Positions 48,336 to 57,750 of a stretch of 64,000 nt of DNA are shown here, in pieces. Source of the stretch: JAHDFB01 sp965658745 (lineage in GTDB: Bacteria > Bacteroidota > Bacteroidia > Chitinophagales > Saprospiraceae). The translations under genes were made by a program, and so were the position numbers. The stretch is from assembly GCA_965658745.1 (NCBI GenBank), contig CBFHTK010000003.1:1-64000 (forward strand). The letters are read 5' to 3'. A model generated the notes under the pieces. It did not search any database. It was not told the origin of the DNA and worked only from the letters and a program-made list of their open reading frames with translations. Numbering within the stretch: the first letter of the stretch is position 1; the number at the start of each line of letters is the position of its first letter.

Positions 48336-51191
48336 ATGAAAAGAACAATATATATATGGTTCCTCTCAATGATTGTAGGGACCGGAATTTATGCTCAAAG
48401 CACAATGTCTATATGGGTAAATGGAACATGTGGAATGTGTAAAGACCGAATAGAATCGGCCGCTATGGAAGTTGGCGGAGTCAATAGTGCTTCTTGGTCA
48501 GAAGCAACCAAAATGCTAGATATCGAAGTTGATGAATCCTTTATTGAAGACTTCCTACATATTCGCCTTGCGGCGGTTGGACACGACACGAAGAAAGTCC
48601 TAGCTACAGACGACGCATATAATGCACTGGACGCATGCTGTAATTATCGCCCTGAAACTGTCGAAGAAATAGAAGCAGTTGAAGAACCTATTGATTATTC
48701 ATTGATAGAAGGGCACCAAGAAGTGTGGGTTGACGGTATCTGCGAAATGTGTCAAGATCGTATAGAAGCGGAAGCCAAAGAGCAAGTTGGTGTTGTTTCT
48801 GCATACTGGGATATCGAATCAAGGACATTGCATTTAGGAACAAACGATGAATTCAAAATGCGTCGAATCCATCGTGCAATGGTTTCCATAGGCCATGACA
48901 CAAAAGAACGTAAAGCCACACCGATGGCATACGAATCTTTACACGGATGCTGTAAATATCGAGATGCTGATGTTATTGCATCACATGCACCCGAAGAAGA
49001 ATCCTTATTACCGGACTTTGATGATGATCACGATGTACATGGGATTATCGTTGAAAACACGAAAAAAGGTGCACTCATTCCTGTGGTGGGAGCTACTGTC
49101 TTTTGGGCAGGCACGACTAATGGTTCTAGCAGTGACAATGATGGTTATTTTCACATAGATAATGACCCTTCTACCTCTCAACTTGTAGTGAGCTATGTTG
49201 GCTATCCAAATGACACCATCAATATGGAAGGTCAGACAGCAGTAGAAGTTAAATTAAAAAATAATTTAATCCTTGATGAAGTAAGTATTGTCTATAGGAA
49301 AAAATCGACACAGATTTCATTTGTAAATACAATGAAAGTTCAACAGATTGATCAGAAAGAGCTTTTGAAAGCTGCTTGCTGTAGTCTTTCTGAAAGTTTT
49401 GAAACGACTCCTTCTGTAGATGTGTCATTTACCGATGCAGTGACGGGAACTCGTAAAATTGAACTTCTTGGATTAGCAGGACCCTATGTTCAAATGATGC
49501 GTGAAGGACTACCTTTCACACGCGGCCTCGCTGCAATACGCGGACTAGATCATACACCTGGTACATGGATTGAAAGTATGCAACTAAATATGGGAGCTGG
49601 TTCGATTACAAACGGTCCCGAAGCTTTGACCGGCCAAATCAATGTCGAAATAAAAAAGCCTAACGAAAGTGAAAGACTATTTATTAATGGATATGCTAAT
49701 GCATTTCAACGGCTTGAAATGAACATCAATGGCTCTGAAAAGATCACTGAGAAATGGAGTACTGCATACTTGGGACATGCTAGTAATCAAAGCAGAAAAG
49801 CAGACATCCAAGGTGATGGCTTCTTAGATGCACCAATTAGTCAACAATATGCTTTGATGAATCGGTGGCAATACCGAAGTGGTAAAGGCCTAAATGCGCA
49901 AGTCGGAATTAAAGGTACTTATGGTAATCGAATGTCAGGACAAATCTCTAAGACAGGACAACAATCTGAAGAGCTATGGCAAGTAAACTTTCTGAATCAA
50001 AGACTCGAAGGATGGTTTAAAATGGGAAAGGTTTTAGCCAATCCACAAAACTCATTTGGATTCCAACTAACAGCTTCAACTCATGATCAAAAGTCAAACT
50101 TTGGACCAAGAGTGTTCGATGGTATTCAGAACAACTTATATGCTAATTTTCTTTACCAAGGCGTCCTCTTTTCTGATAAACACAGAATCCGTGCTGGAGC
50201 AAGCACCAATTATGACGGAATTGAAGAATCTGTAATAAATAGAAATTTTGCTCGAAATGAATGGCTTTCTGGAGTTTATGGTGAATACCTCTGGTCACCA
50301 AACGATCAATGGGATATAATCACTGGTTTACGAGGAGACTATAATTCGATCTACGGTTTCTATGCAACACCTCGTTTACATGTTAAGTATGCACCTCAAG
50401 AAGATTTAGCTGTGCGTCTAGTGGCAGGTAAAGGACAGAGAACAGCGACCATTTTTGCAGAGAATATCGGCGCTTTTGCTAGTAATCGAGTTATTCGGTT
50501 GCAAGGCGATGAAACATCTGACAAAGCCTACGGACTTGACCAAGAAATAGCTTGGAACGCAGGTCTTAATGTCACTAAAGAGTTTATTATCCAAGCTAGA
50601 TCACTTGTTGTTAGTGCTGATTACTACTACACGTTTTTTGAAAATCAAGTGATATACGACTTTGATTTCAGTCCACAAGACGTTTATGTGTACAATCTCG
50701 ACGGCAGTTCTTATTCCCACTCCGTTCAAGCGCAAGCAGATTACGAAGTGATCAAAGGACTCGATCTTCGACTAGCTTATCGATTTAATGATGTTCAGAT
50801 GGATTTCCAGAGCGGTCGACTGGAAAAACCATTGATAGCTCGTCATCGTGGATTCTTAAATATAGGATATGAATTCCTTGAAGGATGGAATGCCGATGCT
50901 ACTTTCAACCTTCAGGGTAGCAAAAGATTGCCCAATACCTCAAGTAATCCTGAAATTTATCAACTTGCTGAGCGAAGTCCAGTTTTTTACACACTAAACG
51001 CGCAGATTTCCAAGACATGGAAAACTGGTCTAAACGTGTATCTAGGAGGTGAAAATCTATTGAATTTCGTGCAAGCTAGTCCGATCTTAAGTGCGAGTGA
51101 TCCTTACAGTCAATTCTATGATAGCTCTATGATATGGGGGCCTATCATGGGACGAAATATCTATCTTGGATTTCGATACAGTATATACTAG
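48336..51191 (+). CDS. TonB-dependent receptor with two N-terminal HMA domains
   Basis: A 951-aa outer-membrane transporter. The signal peptide (residues 1-20) is followed by two heavy-metal-associated domains. The first has CGMC at C32-C35 and the second CEMC at C136-C139. Each ends in a CC-x-YR motif (CCNYR at 101, CCKYR at 205). A carboxypeptidase-regulatory-like beta domain follows at about 234-305. The plug contains a CC pair (KAACCSLSESFETTPS) and VQMMREGLPFTRGLAAIRGL. The barrel follows and ends in NIYLGFRYSIY. It probably takes up or senses copper or another soft metal at the surface. Metal identity is inference. Confidence 0.9.
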   Translation: MKRTIYIWFLSMIVGTGIYAQSTMSIWVNGTCGMCKDRIESAAMEVGGVNSASWSEATKMLDIEVDESFIEDFLHIRLAAVGHDTKKVLATDDAYNALDACCNYRPETVEEIEAVEEPIDYSLIEGHQEVWVDGICEMCQDRIEAEAKEQVGVVSAYWDIESRTLHLGTNDEFKMRRIHRAMVSIGHDTKERKATPMAYESLHGCCKYRDADVIASHAPEEESLLPDFDDDHDVHGIIVENTKKGALIPVVGATVFWAGTTNGSSSDNDGYFHIDNDPSTSQLVVSYVGYPNDTINMEGQTAVEVKLKNNLILDEVSIVYRKKSTQISFVNTMKVQQIDQKELLKAACCSLSESFETTPSVDVSFTDAVTGTRKIELLGLAGPYVQMMREGLPFTRGLAAIRGLDHTPGTWIESMQLNMGAGSITNGPEALTGQINVEIKKPNESERLFINGYANAFQRLEMNINGSEKITEKWSTAYLGHASNQSRKADIQGDGFLDAPISQQYALMNRWQYRSGKGLNAQVGIKGTYGNRMSGQISKTGQQSEELWQVNFLNQRLEGWFKMGKVLANPQNSFGFQLTASTHDQKSNFGPRVFDGIQNNLYANFLYQGVLFSDKHRIRAGASTNYDGIEESVINRNFARNEWLSGVYGEYLWSPNDQWDIITGLRGDYNSIYGFYATPRLHVKYAPQEDLAVRLVAGKGQRTATIFAENIGAFASNRVIRLQGDETSDKAYGLDQEIAWNAGLNVTKEFIIQARSLVVSADYYYTFFENQVIYDFDFSPQDVYVYNLDGSSYSHSVQAQADYEVIKGLDLRLAYRFNDVQMDFQSGRLEKPLIARHRGFLNIGYEFLEGWNADATFNLQGSKRLPNTSSNPEIYQLAERSPVFYTLNAQISKTWKTGLNVYLGGENLLNFVQASPILSASDPYSQFYDSSMIWGPIMGRNIYLGFRYSIY

Positions 51192-51208
51192 GACTTAGTC
51201 CGAGAGTA

Positions 51209-51369
51209 ATACTAATTGTATTCTATAGTTGCGGATAAGGTTTTGAATTTATTCATAGATAATCAAGAAGAAAAGCACAGACATAGCCGTAGCTATGGCG
51301 AGCATTTTCGACGACGATTATCAAAGAATAAAGCGAAAAATTACAGTCATTATAGAGTTCAATTAGTAT
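51209..51369. repeat. Nested-palindrome repeat element B (MITE-like)
   Basis: Three inverted repeats share one centre at about 51289.5. The outer ATACTAATTG (51209-51218) pairs with CAATTAGTAT (51360-51369). The middle GATAATC (51258-51264) pairs with GATTATC (51316-51322). The imperfect core is CATAGCCGTAGCTATG (51282-51297). No coding frame. The symmetrical architecture fits a non-autonomous mobile element or a long hairpin RNA. Confidence 0.6.
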
Positions 51370-51370
51370 A

Positions 51371-51410
51371 AAAAGCCATTGCTAATCTTAATAAATTAGC
51401 AATGGCTTTT
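51371..51410. terminator. Terminator of the TonB receptor gene
   Basis: Perfect 16-bp stem AAAAGCCATTGCTAAT (51371-51386) with its complement at 51395-51410, ending in TTTT. It directly abuts repeat element B, 180 bases after the receptor stop. Confidence 0.85.
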
Positions 51411-51452
51411 CTATTTGTCTAAATCAAGAATGATAAATCTATCTCATGGACA

Positions 51453-51489
51453 TAAAAAAAGCATCATTTCCACTACAGAAATAATGCTT
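51453..51489 (-). terminator. rpsT terminator
   Basis: Minus-strand stem of 12 pairs (51489-51478 with 51470-51459; one G-U pair), followed by a T-run at 51460-51454. It lies 24 bases beyond the rpsT stop. Confidence 0.85.
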
Positions 51490-51512
51490 GTATATTGGCA
51501 TGTAATTAGGTA

Positions 51513-51767
51513 TTAACCTAAAGATTGCACATGTTTAGTTAGTTTACTTTTAAGGTTGGCAGCTTTATTTCTGTGAATACTATTATTCTTTGCCAACTTG
51601 TCAATCATACTGAAGACTTTAGGTAAAAATGCCTCTGCCTCTTTTTGATTGGTCATGTCACGTAGATTCTTGATAGATGTTCTAGCAGACTTCTTGTAGT
51701 ATCTATTGTGAAGGCGCTTTTTTGCGTCTTGTCTTACTCTTTTTACTGAGGACTGATGATTAGCCAT
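51513..51767 (-). CDS. rpsT: 30S ribosomal protein S20
   Basis: An 84-aa basic primary 16S rRNA-binding protein, standard length. The start MANHQSSVKRVRQDAKKRLH and the C-terminal IHRNKAANLKSKLTKHV are characteristic. It has its own promoter and terminator, and is flanked by repeat elements B and C. Confidence 0.97.
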   Translation of the reverse strand: MANHQSSVKRVRQDAKKRLHNRYYKKSARTSIKNLRDMTNQKEAEAFLPKVFSMIDKLAKNNSIHRNKAANLKSKLTKHVQSLG

Positions 51768-51795
51768 TACTTTCTATTTTAAATATTTAGGAGCG

Positions 51796-51825
51796 CAAAG
51801 ATAGCGATAATTCGTGATTACACAA
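51796..51825 (-). promoter_or_regulatory. Promoter for rpsT
   Basis: The -7 TATCTTTG (51803-51796, minus strand) is followed by CGCTCC. A -33 TTG lies at 51825-51823 with 19-base spacing. It shares the ten-base string TTTGCGCTCC with the rpsA promoter. Confidence 0.7.
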
Positions 51826-52029
51826 GTCTTTATAAAAGAAAATTCAATTTTTTCAATAAGATTTCCTTCCGTTGAGATCACAAAACTAGGCAATTTAGGC
51901 ATTTAAACCACTTTTGATTTGCACTTATCATCTAATACGCTCCATGATAAGGGTTTACGTCTTTTCTCAAACCACTTACTATACTACATTTTTGGGCGTA
52001 AGCCTCTATTTAAAAAACATCCCTGTAAC

Positions 52030-52203
52030 TTAACCCGCATTATTCATCAGATAATCTATTGCGACTTAAAACGTCTGCAAAATAGGGCGCAAGCTGCATT
52101 TTGCTCACTCACCATAGTGGTGACTATGATTCATTCCCAAAATCCGTTATTTTATTGACTTTTTAACTCTCATGACAAAGATCTAATGAATAATACAGGT
52201 TAA
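52030..52203. repeat. Inverted-repeat-bounded element C (MITE-like)
   Basis: Ends are 22-base inverted repeats starting TTAACCCGCATTATTC (52030-52051) and matching the complement of 52182-52203 at 18 positions, all four differences being transitions. Inside, ATTTTG (52098-52103) pairs with CAAAAT (52138-52143) around an imperfect core CATAGTGGTGACTATG (52113-52128), on one centre at 52120.5. The element begins and ends with TTAA. No coding frame is supported. Confidence 0.6.
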
Positions 52204-52349
52204 AAAACAAATGATCACATATCATATTCTCCTTTAATATTAATAACTTCACGCCAACGATTCACAACGAAATTTCCAGCCAACCATTTCGTAATATTGT
52301 TCAGAATCTTAGATGATTCGCCACCACAATAACATAAAATAGAACCTCT
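52204..52349. other. dnaE upstream region
   Basis: AT-rich leader of about 146 bases with no ORF. No promoter box of good quality was recognised. Together with 51826-52029 and element C it makes up the ~580-base gap between rpsT and dnaE. Confidence 0.4.
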
Positions 52350-55300
52350 ATGCCTGATTTTTGTCATTTGCATTGCCATACGCAGTTTTCTCTTCTAGAT
52401 GGAGCTTCCGACATTACGACAATGATGGAAAAAGCAGCATCCGATGGTCAGAAAGCAGTGGCCTTGACGGATCATGGAAACATGTTTGGCGCATTCAAAT
52501 TTGTACGAGAGGCAAATAAGGCTGGAGTAAAGCCGATCATTGGTTGTGAATTCTATCTAGTTGAAGATCGTCACAAAAAATCCTTCTTAAAATCAAAAGG
52601 AGAAAAAGATCGCCGTTACCATCAACTACTTCTTGCAAAGAACGAAATCGGATATCAGAATATTTCCAAAATGTGTTCTATCGGATTCATTGAAGGGTTG
52701 TATAGTAAGTTCCCTAGAATTGATAAGGAGATCATTCAGAAATACTCAGAAGGTGTGATTGCTACGAGTTGCTGTCTAGGAGCAGAAATTCCTCAATTGA
52801 TACTTCATGGTAAAGTCGAAGAAGCTGAAAAGCAGTTGAAATGGTGGGTAGATATTTTTGGGGAAGATTACTACATCGAACTTCAGCGCCACAAAGGACT
52901 AGAAAACATTGATGGCATCGGGCGTTCACAAGAAGACATCAATCAAACGCTTCTTCAATTTGCAAAAAAACACAATGTAAAAGTCATTGCAACCAATGAT
53001 TCACACTATGTGGAAGAAGAAGATTGGCAGCCACATGATATATTATTATGTGTTAACACTGGTTCGCTTTTGGAGGAAACAAAACGCTTCAAATTTCCTA
53101 GCTCGGATTTCTTCTTCAAGACAAAAAAGGAAATGGAACGTGCATTTAGCGATGTTCCTGAAGCACTAGAAAACACAATTGAAATTGCAGACAAAGTAGA
53201 TTTGCTCAAACTTGAGAGAGACATTTTGCTACCTGCATTTCCCATGCCAGACGGATTCAAAACTCAGGCAAGTTACCTACGACATCTTTCATACGAAGGT
53301 GCCAAGAAGAAATACGGTTCCATTACACCGATTGTACAAGAACGACTCGATTTCGAGCTAGATGTAATTAATAAGTCAGGCTACGAGGGCTACTTCTTGA
53401 TTGTGCAAGATTTCACAACGACAGCTAGGGAACTAGGAGTTGCAGTTGGCCCTGGTAGAGGTTCAGCCGCAGGTAGTGCTGTAGCATATTCGCTCGGAAT
53501 TACGAATATTGACCCGATCAAGTACGACTTACTATTTGAGAGATTTCTAAATCCAGAAAGGGTTTCAATGCCGGATATTGATATTGACTTTGATGATGAA
53601 GGGAGAAGTAAAGTGATCGATTACGTGATCGACAAATACGGTAAGAATCAAGTGGCGCAGATCATCACTTACGGTGCTATGAAGGCCAAGACTAGTATCC
53701 GTGATGTCGGCCGAGTTATGAATGTCCCGATTCCTCAAGTCAATGAAATAGCTAAATCCTTACCGTCTTACGACAAAGCCACTTTAAAAGCGTTGCTTAA
53801 AAAAGATGGAATTTCCAAGGATTTGGAATCAGCCATGAACGATGACGATGTCGTCAAAGCAAGACGAATCCGAGAATTAAGTGGCAAAAACGACATGGTC
53901 GGAGAAATGATCCGTCAAGCCAGTAAATTGGAAGGAAGTATACGAAATACTGGTGTTCATGCTTGTGGTGTAATTATTACTCCAGACGATATTACCAAGT
54001 ATGTGCCTGTTTCGTTAGCTAAAGATTCGGACATGCTTATTTCGCAGTTTGACAACTCTGTAGCGGAAGATTCAGGATTACTAAAAATGGACTTCCTCGG
54101 TCTTAAGACGCTTACGATCATCAAGGATGCGCTCGAAAATGTTCGACAATCAAAGGGTGTAGAAATGGATATCGAGCTCGTTGATCTTGAAGACACCAAG
54201 ACCTACGAACTGTTCCAAGAAGGTCACACCTTAGCTATATTCCAGTATGAATCCGCAGGTATGCAAAAACACCTGAAAGATCTTAAACCCAACAAGTTTG
54301 AAGATCTCATAGCGATGAATGCACTTTACCGACCTGGACCGCTTGCCTATATTGGGGACTTTGTAGCACGAAAACACGGTAAACAAGCAATTAAGTACGA
54401 TCTCGATGCGATGGAGGAATATCTCGCGGAAACCTATGGAATTACCGTTTACCAAGAGCAAGTGATGCTTCTCTCGCAAAAACTCGCTGGATTCACCAAA
54501 GGTGAAGCGGATATGCTCCGAAAGGCGATGGGTAAGAAAAAGAAGAAGCTGATTGATGAAATGTGGCCTAAATTCAAACAAGGTTGTATTGATCAAGGGC
54601 ATACTGATGTCAAAATCATAGAGAAGATATGGAAGGATTGGGAGGCGTTTGCTTCCTATGCTTTCAATAAGTCGCATTCTACTTGCTATGCATTTGTCGC
54701 TTTCCAAACCGCATTCTTAAAAGCTCATTATCCTGCAGAATTCATGGCTTCCGTATTGAATCACAACAAGAGTGATATGGATAAAATCAATCTGTATCTA
54801 CGAGAATGCAAACGGATGGGTATAGAAGTATTGGGACCAGATATCAATGAGAGTAATATCAAATTTGGTGTAAACAAAGACGGCAATATTCGATTTGGGC
54901 TCTCTGCTTTAAAAGGAGTGGGTGAAGGCCCTGTAGGTGAATTGGTACGGGAACGTGAAGAAAATGGTGACTACGAAGGCTTCTTTGATATGATGAAGCG
55001 GGTAAACCTTCGCGCTGTTAATAAAAAGTGCCTTGAATCACTCGTGAAAGGTGGAGCATTTGACAATGTTGATACTGGTGATCGCTCTATGTATTTTGCG
55101 CCGTCTGGAAATTTCGATACGCTGATTGAACATGGTATTCGTTTTGGAAACAGCTATAAAGAGCAGAAAATATCCTCTGAAAACTCATTGTTTGGTGATC
55201 TAAGTGATTCGATGGTAACAATCCCAGCTTTTCCTAATTATGAGAAGTGGAGCAATGTGCTAAAACTCGAGAAAGAAAAAGAAGTTGCCGGCATATATAT

Positions 55301-55886
55301 CAGCGGTCATCCGCTTCATGATTACATGTTTGAAATACGAAATTTCACCAACCTGTCATTAGAGCAGTTTAGTCAAGAACCAGTAGGACTTAAAGCTAAG
55401 GTTGCTGGAATGGTCACAGAAGCATTTTCAGCGACCAACAAGCGTGGTGATATGTTTGCCAAGTTCACCTTACAGGACATGACTGGTTCCTTTGATTTTT
55501 ATATCCGAGGTGAGGAATTTGCAAAATACAATCATTATTGTAAAGTTGGAGAGGTCCTTTATGTAGAGGGGATGTTTTCAACGTGGAAAAATGGGAATAG
55601 TTATTTCAAACTGCAATCGATGCAGCTTTTATCCACTTTGGGGGAGAGCAAGATAAACTCTATACGACTGTATATTCCTCTACAACGTTTAGACGATGTT
55701 ATGCTGCAACGAATCGAAAAAGTTATGGAAGATCGTAAAGGTGAGCACCGCTTGAACATGACGATTATCGATACAGAAACCAACGAATCCCTAAAAATGC
55801 GCAGTAAAAGCCATAAGGTAAAGGTGGATTATGAGTTTGTTCAGATAATGCGTGAACTTGGCTTGAATACTAAGTTGAACGCTTAA
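52350..55886 (+). CDS. dnaE: DNA polymerase III subunit alpha
   Basis: Replicative polymerase catalytic subunit, 1178 aa. The N-terminal PHP domain has HLHCHTQFSLLDGAS and LTDHGNMFGAFKF. The polymerase core has PGRGSAAGSAVAYSLG and the catalytic aspartates in PDIDIDFDDEGR (408-419). ALYRPGPLAYIGDFVARKHG and MGKKKKKLIDEMWPKF belong to the fingers. A helix-hairpin-helix region and an OB domain (KVAGMVTEAFSATNKRGDMF) follow. No intein or frameshift is visible. Its TAA overlaps the next ATG by one base. Confidence 0.97.
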   Translation: MPDFCHLHCHTQFSLLDGASDITTMMEKAASDGQKAVALTDHGNMFGAFKFVREANKAGVKPIIGCEFYLVEDRHKKSFLKSKGEKDRRYHQLLLAKNEIGYQNISKMCSIGFIEGLYSKFPRIDKEIIQKYSEGVIATSCCLGAEIPQLILHGKVEEAEKQLKWWVDIFGEDYYIELQRHKGLENIDGIGRSQEDINQTLLQFAKKHNVKVIATNDSHYVEEEDWQPHDILLCVNTGSLLEETKRFKFPSSDFFFKTKKEMERAFSDVPEALENTIEIADKVDLLKLERDILLPAFPMPDGFKTQASYLRHLSYEGAKKKYGSITPIVQERLDFELDVINKSGYEGYFLIVQDFTTTARELGVAVGPGRGSAAGSAVAYSLGITNIDPIKYDLLFERFLNPERVSMPDIDIDFDDEGRSKVIDYVIDKYGKNQVAQIITYGAMKAKTSIRDVGRVMNVPIPQVNEIAKSLPSYDKATLKALLKKDGISKDLESAMNDDDVVKARRIRELSGKNDMVGEMIRQASKLEGSIRNTGVHACGVIITPDDITKYVPVSLAKDSDMLISQFDNSVAEDSGLLKMDFLGLKTLTIIKDALENVRQSKGVEMDIELVDLEDTKTYELFQEGHTLAIFQYESAGMQKHLKDLKPNKFEDLIAMNALYRPGPLAYIGDFVARKHGKQAIKYDLDAMEEYLAETYGITVYQEQVMLLSQKLAGFTKGEADMLRKAMGKKKKKLIDEMWPKFKQGCIDQGHTDVKIIEKIWKDWEAFASYAFNKSHSTCYAFVAFQTAFLKAHYPAEFMASVLNHNKSDMDKINLYLRECKRMGIEVLGPDINESNIKFGVNKDGNIRFGLSALKGVGEGPVGELVREREENGDYEGFFDMMKRVNLRAVNKKCLESLVKGGAFDNVDTGDRSMYFAPSGNFDTLIEHGIRFGNSYKEQKISSENSLFGDLSDSMVTIPAFPNYEKWSNVLKLEKEKEVAGIYISGHPLHDYMFEIRNFTNLSLEQFSQEPVGLKAKVAGMVTEAFSATNKRGDMFAKFTLQDMTGSFDFYIRGEEFAKYNHYCKVGEVLYVEGMFSTWKNGNSYFKLQSMQLLSTLGESKINSIRLYIPLQRLDDVMLQRIEKVMEDRKGEHRLNMTIIDTETNESLKMRSKSHKVKVDYEFVQIMRELGLNTKLNA

Positions 55887-57109
55887 TGTCTGGACTGTTA
55901 AATGAGTCATTTGAGTTACCCTGTGGAGTCAAGCTCCAAAATCGTCTTTGTAAAGCTGCAATGACAGAGCGGATGAGTGATGCTGGTTGCAATCCTACTG
56001 AATTACACTGTGAACTTTATCGACGTTTTGCTAGGACTGGAGCTGGATTGCAGATTACTGGAAATGTTCTGGTTGATGAAGTTCATTTGGAATCACGAGG
56101 AAATGTGATTATGGATGAGTCGAGCTCAAAAGAAGCATTGAAATCTTGGGCAAGCGCTGCCAAATCACCAGACAATCAAGTATGGGTCCAATTAAATCAT
56201 GCCGGAAGGCAGACGAATCGTTTTCATACTCGGAAGCCTCTTGCACCTTCATCCATTCAGTTAAAAAAGCTTGGACTTTTCGGCAGACCAAAAGCGATGA
56301 CCGAGCATGAGATAATGAAGGTCATCCAACAGTTTGTTTATGCTGCTAAATTATGTCAAGAAGTTGGATTTACGGGTATTCAGATTCACGCAGCACATGG
56401 CTATCTACTTAGTCAATTCCTTTCTCCAAAAACCAATATTCGTCATGACAAGTGGGGAGGTTCAATTGAGAATAGAGCAAGAATTCTGATTGAAATAGTC
56501 AAACAAGTAAGAAAATCAGTAGGACCATCCTATCCAATCTCTGTAAAACTTAATTCTGCTGATTTTCTGCGTGGAGGATTTAGCGAAGATGATTCCCTCG
56601 AGGTGATCAAAATGCTAAATGAAGTTGGAATTGACCTATTGGAGATTTCAGGTGGAACATACGAGCGACTAGCATTCTTTGAAGCTGGTTTTGAAACCAA
56701 AAAGGATAGTACGGTCAAGCGCGAGGCCTACTTTATTGACTTTGCACGCAGAATCCGGCAGGTAAGCGATATTCCGTTAATGATAACAGGAGGATTTCGA
56801 ACACGTACATTCTGCGAAGAAGTACTTGCAAGTGGAGAGCTTGATATTATTGGTATGGGAAGACCATTTATAACCAACTTGGATGACATTTCTGACTTTC
56901 TAGCTGGAAGTATAGATCACCTAGATGCACGAATTATCAAATCAGGGTTCAAGGCATTAGACGATGTAGCTGAAGGAGGGTACTATGCCAAACAGTTGAT
57001 TCGGATTGCAAAAGGGAAAAAGATTCAAAATAACCTAGGTGGTATTAGCAGCGCTATTTTCTTTCTATTACATGAAATGCGACCTAGATTTCTATTTAAA
57101 AGAAAATAG
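55886..57109 (+). CDS. Old-yellow-enzyme-family NADH:flavin oxidoreductase
   Basis: A 407-aa FMN-dependent TIM-barrel oxidoreductase. LQNRLCKAAMTERMSD starts the FMN site. Also present are WVQLNHAGRQ, the signature FTGIQIHAAHGYLLSQFLSP (substrate-binding His pair region), WGGSIENRARILIEIV and ITGGFRTRTF. It reduces activated alkenes or related compounds with NAD(P)H. It shares a base with the dnaE stop (TAATG), so it is translated with dnaE. Substrate unknown. Confidence 0.9.
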   Translation: MSGLLNESFELPCGVKLQNRLCKAAMTERMSDAGCNPTELHCELYRRFARTGAGLQITGNVLVDEVHLESRGNVIMDESSSKEALKSWASAAKSPDNQVWVQLNHAGRQTNRFHTRKPLAPSSIQLKKLGLFGRPKAMTEHEIMKVIQQFVYAAKLCQEVGFTGIQIHAAHGYLLSQFLSPKTNIRHDKWGGSIENRARILIEIVKQVRKSVGPSYPISVKLNSADFLRGGFSEDDSLEVIKMLNEVGIDLLEISGGTYERLAFFEAGFETKKDSTVKREAYFIDFARRIRQVSDIPLMITGGFRTRTFCEEVLASGELDIIGMGRPFITNLDDISDFLAGSIDHLDARIIKSGFKALDDVAEGGYYAKQLIRIAKGKKIQNNLGGISSAIFFLLHEMRPRFLFKRK

Positions 57110-57169
57110 ACGTCTTAAACACTTCGATACATTTCAATAGCGATTTCAACTCTATGCCATACAAACCAA

Positions 57170-57198
57170 AAAGGCTACCTCGAGAGGAGATAGCCTTT
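57170..57198. terminator. Terminator between OYE gene and mscL
   Basis: Stem AAAGGCTACCTC (57170-57181) pairs with GAGATAGCCTTT (57187-57198) with one G-U pair. A-rich upstream and T-rich downstream sequence serves both convergent genes. Confidence 0.75.
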
Positions 57199-57261
57199 AG
57201 ATTTGGTTTCGTTTTGTTGATCATTTTACTAATCAAGCATTTTGCACAATATACAAAACTC

Positions 57262-57660
57262 TTAATTTTTTTTCTTGAGTAAATCACGAATTTCTGCAAG
57301 AAGATCTTCTTGAGAAGGACCTGCAGGTGGTGCTGGAGCTTCTTCTTTCTCTTTTTGTATTTTATTGTATGCTTTAATTATGAAAAACAATACAAGAGCA
57401 ACAATCAAGAAGTTAATAATCGTGTTTACGAACTTACCCCATAGAATCGCAACTTCTGGAACATCTTCTCCTGCCGCAGCTTTAAGAACGATCTTCAAGT
57501 CAGCGAAATCAACTCCGCCGATGAAGTACCCTACCACTGGCATAATAACATCAGAAGTAAATGTCTTTACTACTAGCCCAAAAGCACCAGCTAGTATTAC
57601 AGCAATGGCTAGCTCAAGCACATTGCCTTTCATGATAAACTCTTTGAATTCCTTGATCAT
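57262..57660 (-). CDS. mscL: Large-conductance mechanosensitive channel
   Basis: MscL opens under membrane tension to release osmolytes. The 132 aa have TM1 at about 14-35 (NVLELAIAVILAGAFGLVVKTF) and DVIMPVVGYFIGGVDF. TM2 is at about 71-92 (FVNTIINFLIVALVLFFIIKAY). A charged C-terminal helix ends in SQEDLLAEIRDLLKKK. Confidence 0.96.
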   Translation of the reverse strand: MIKEFKEFIMKGNVLELAIAVILAGAFGLVVKTFTSDVIMPVVGYFIGGVDFADLKIVLKAAAGEDVPEVAILWGKFVNTIINFLIVALVLFFIIKAYNKIQKEKEEAPAPPAGPSQEDLLAEIRDLLKKKN

Positions 57661-57750
57661 GTTAGTTTAGTTTGAATATTTGAAAGTAAGCACCTAATAT
57701 ATGAATATATTTATATACGTTCGATATCTAGACATTGCTAACAGTCGGTT

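Noticed and set aside
51919..52158. 79-aa ORF between rpsT and dnaE
   Set aside because: It runs into the inverted-repeat element C and has no recognisable protein features; probably a chance frame in a repeat.
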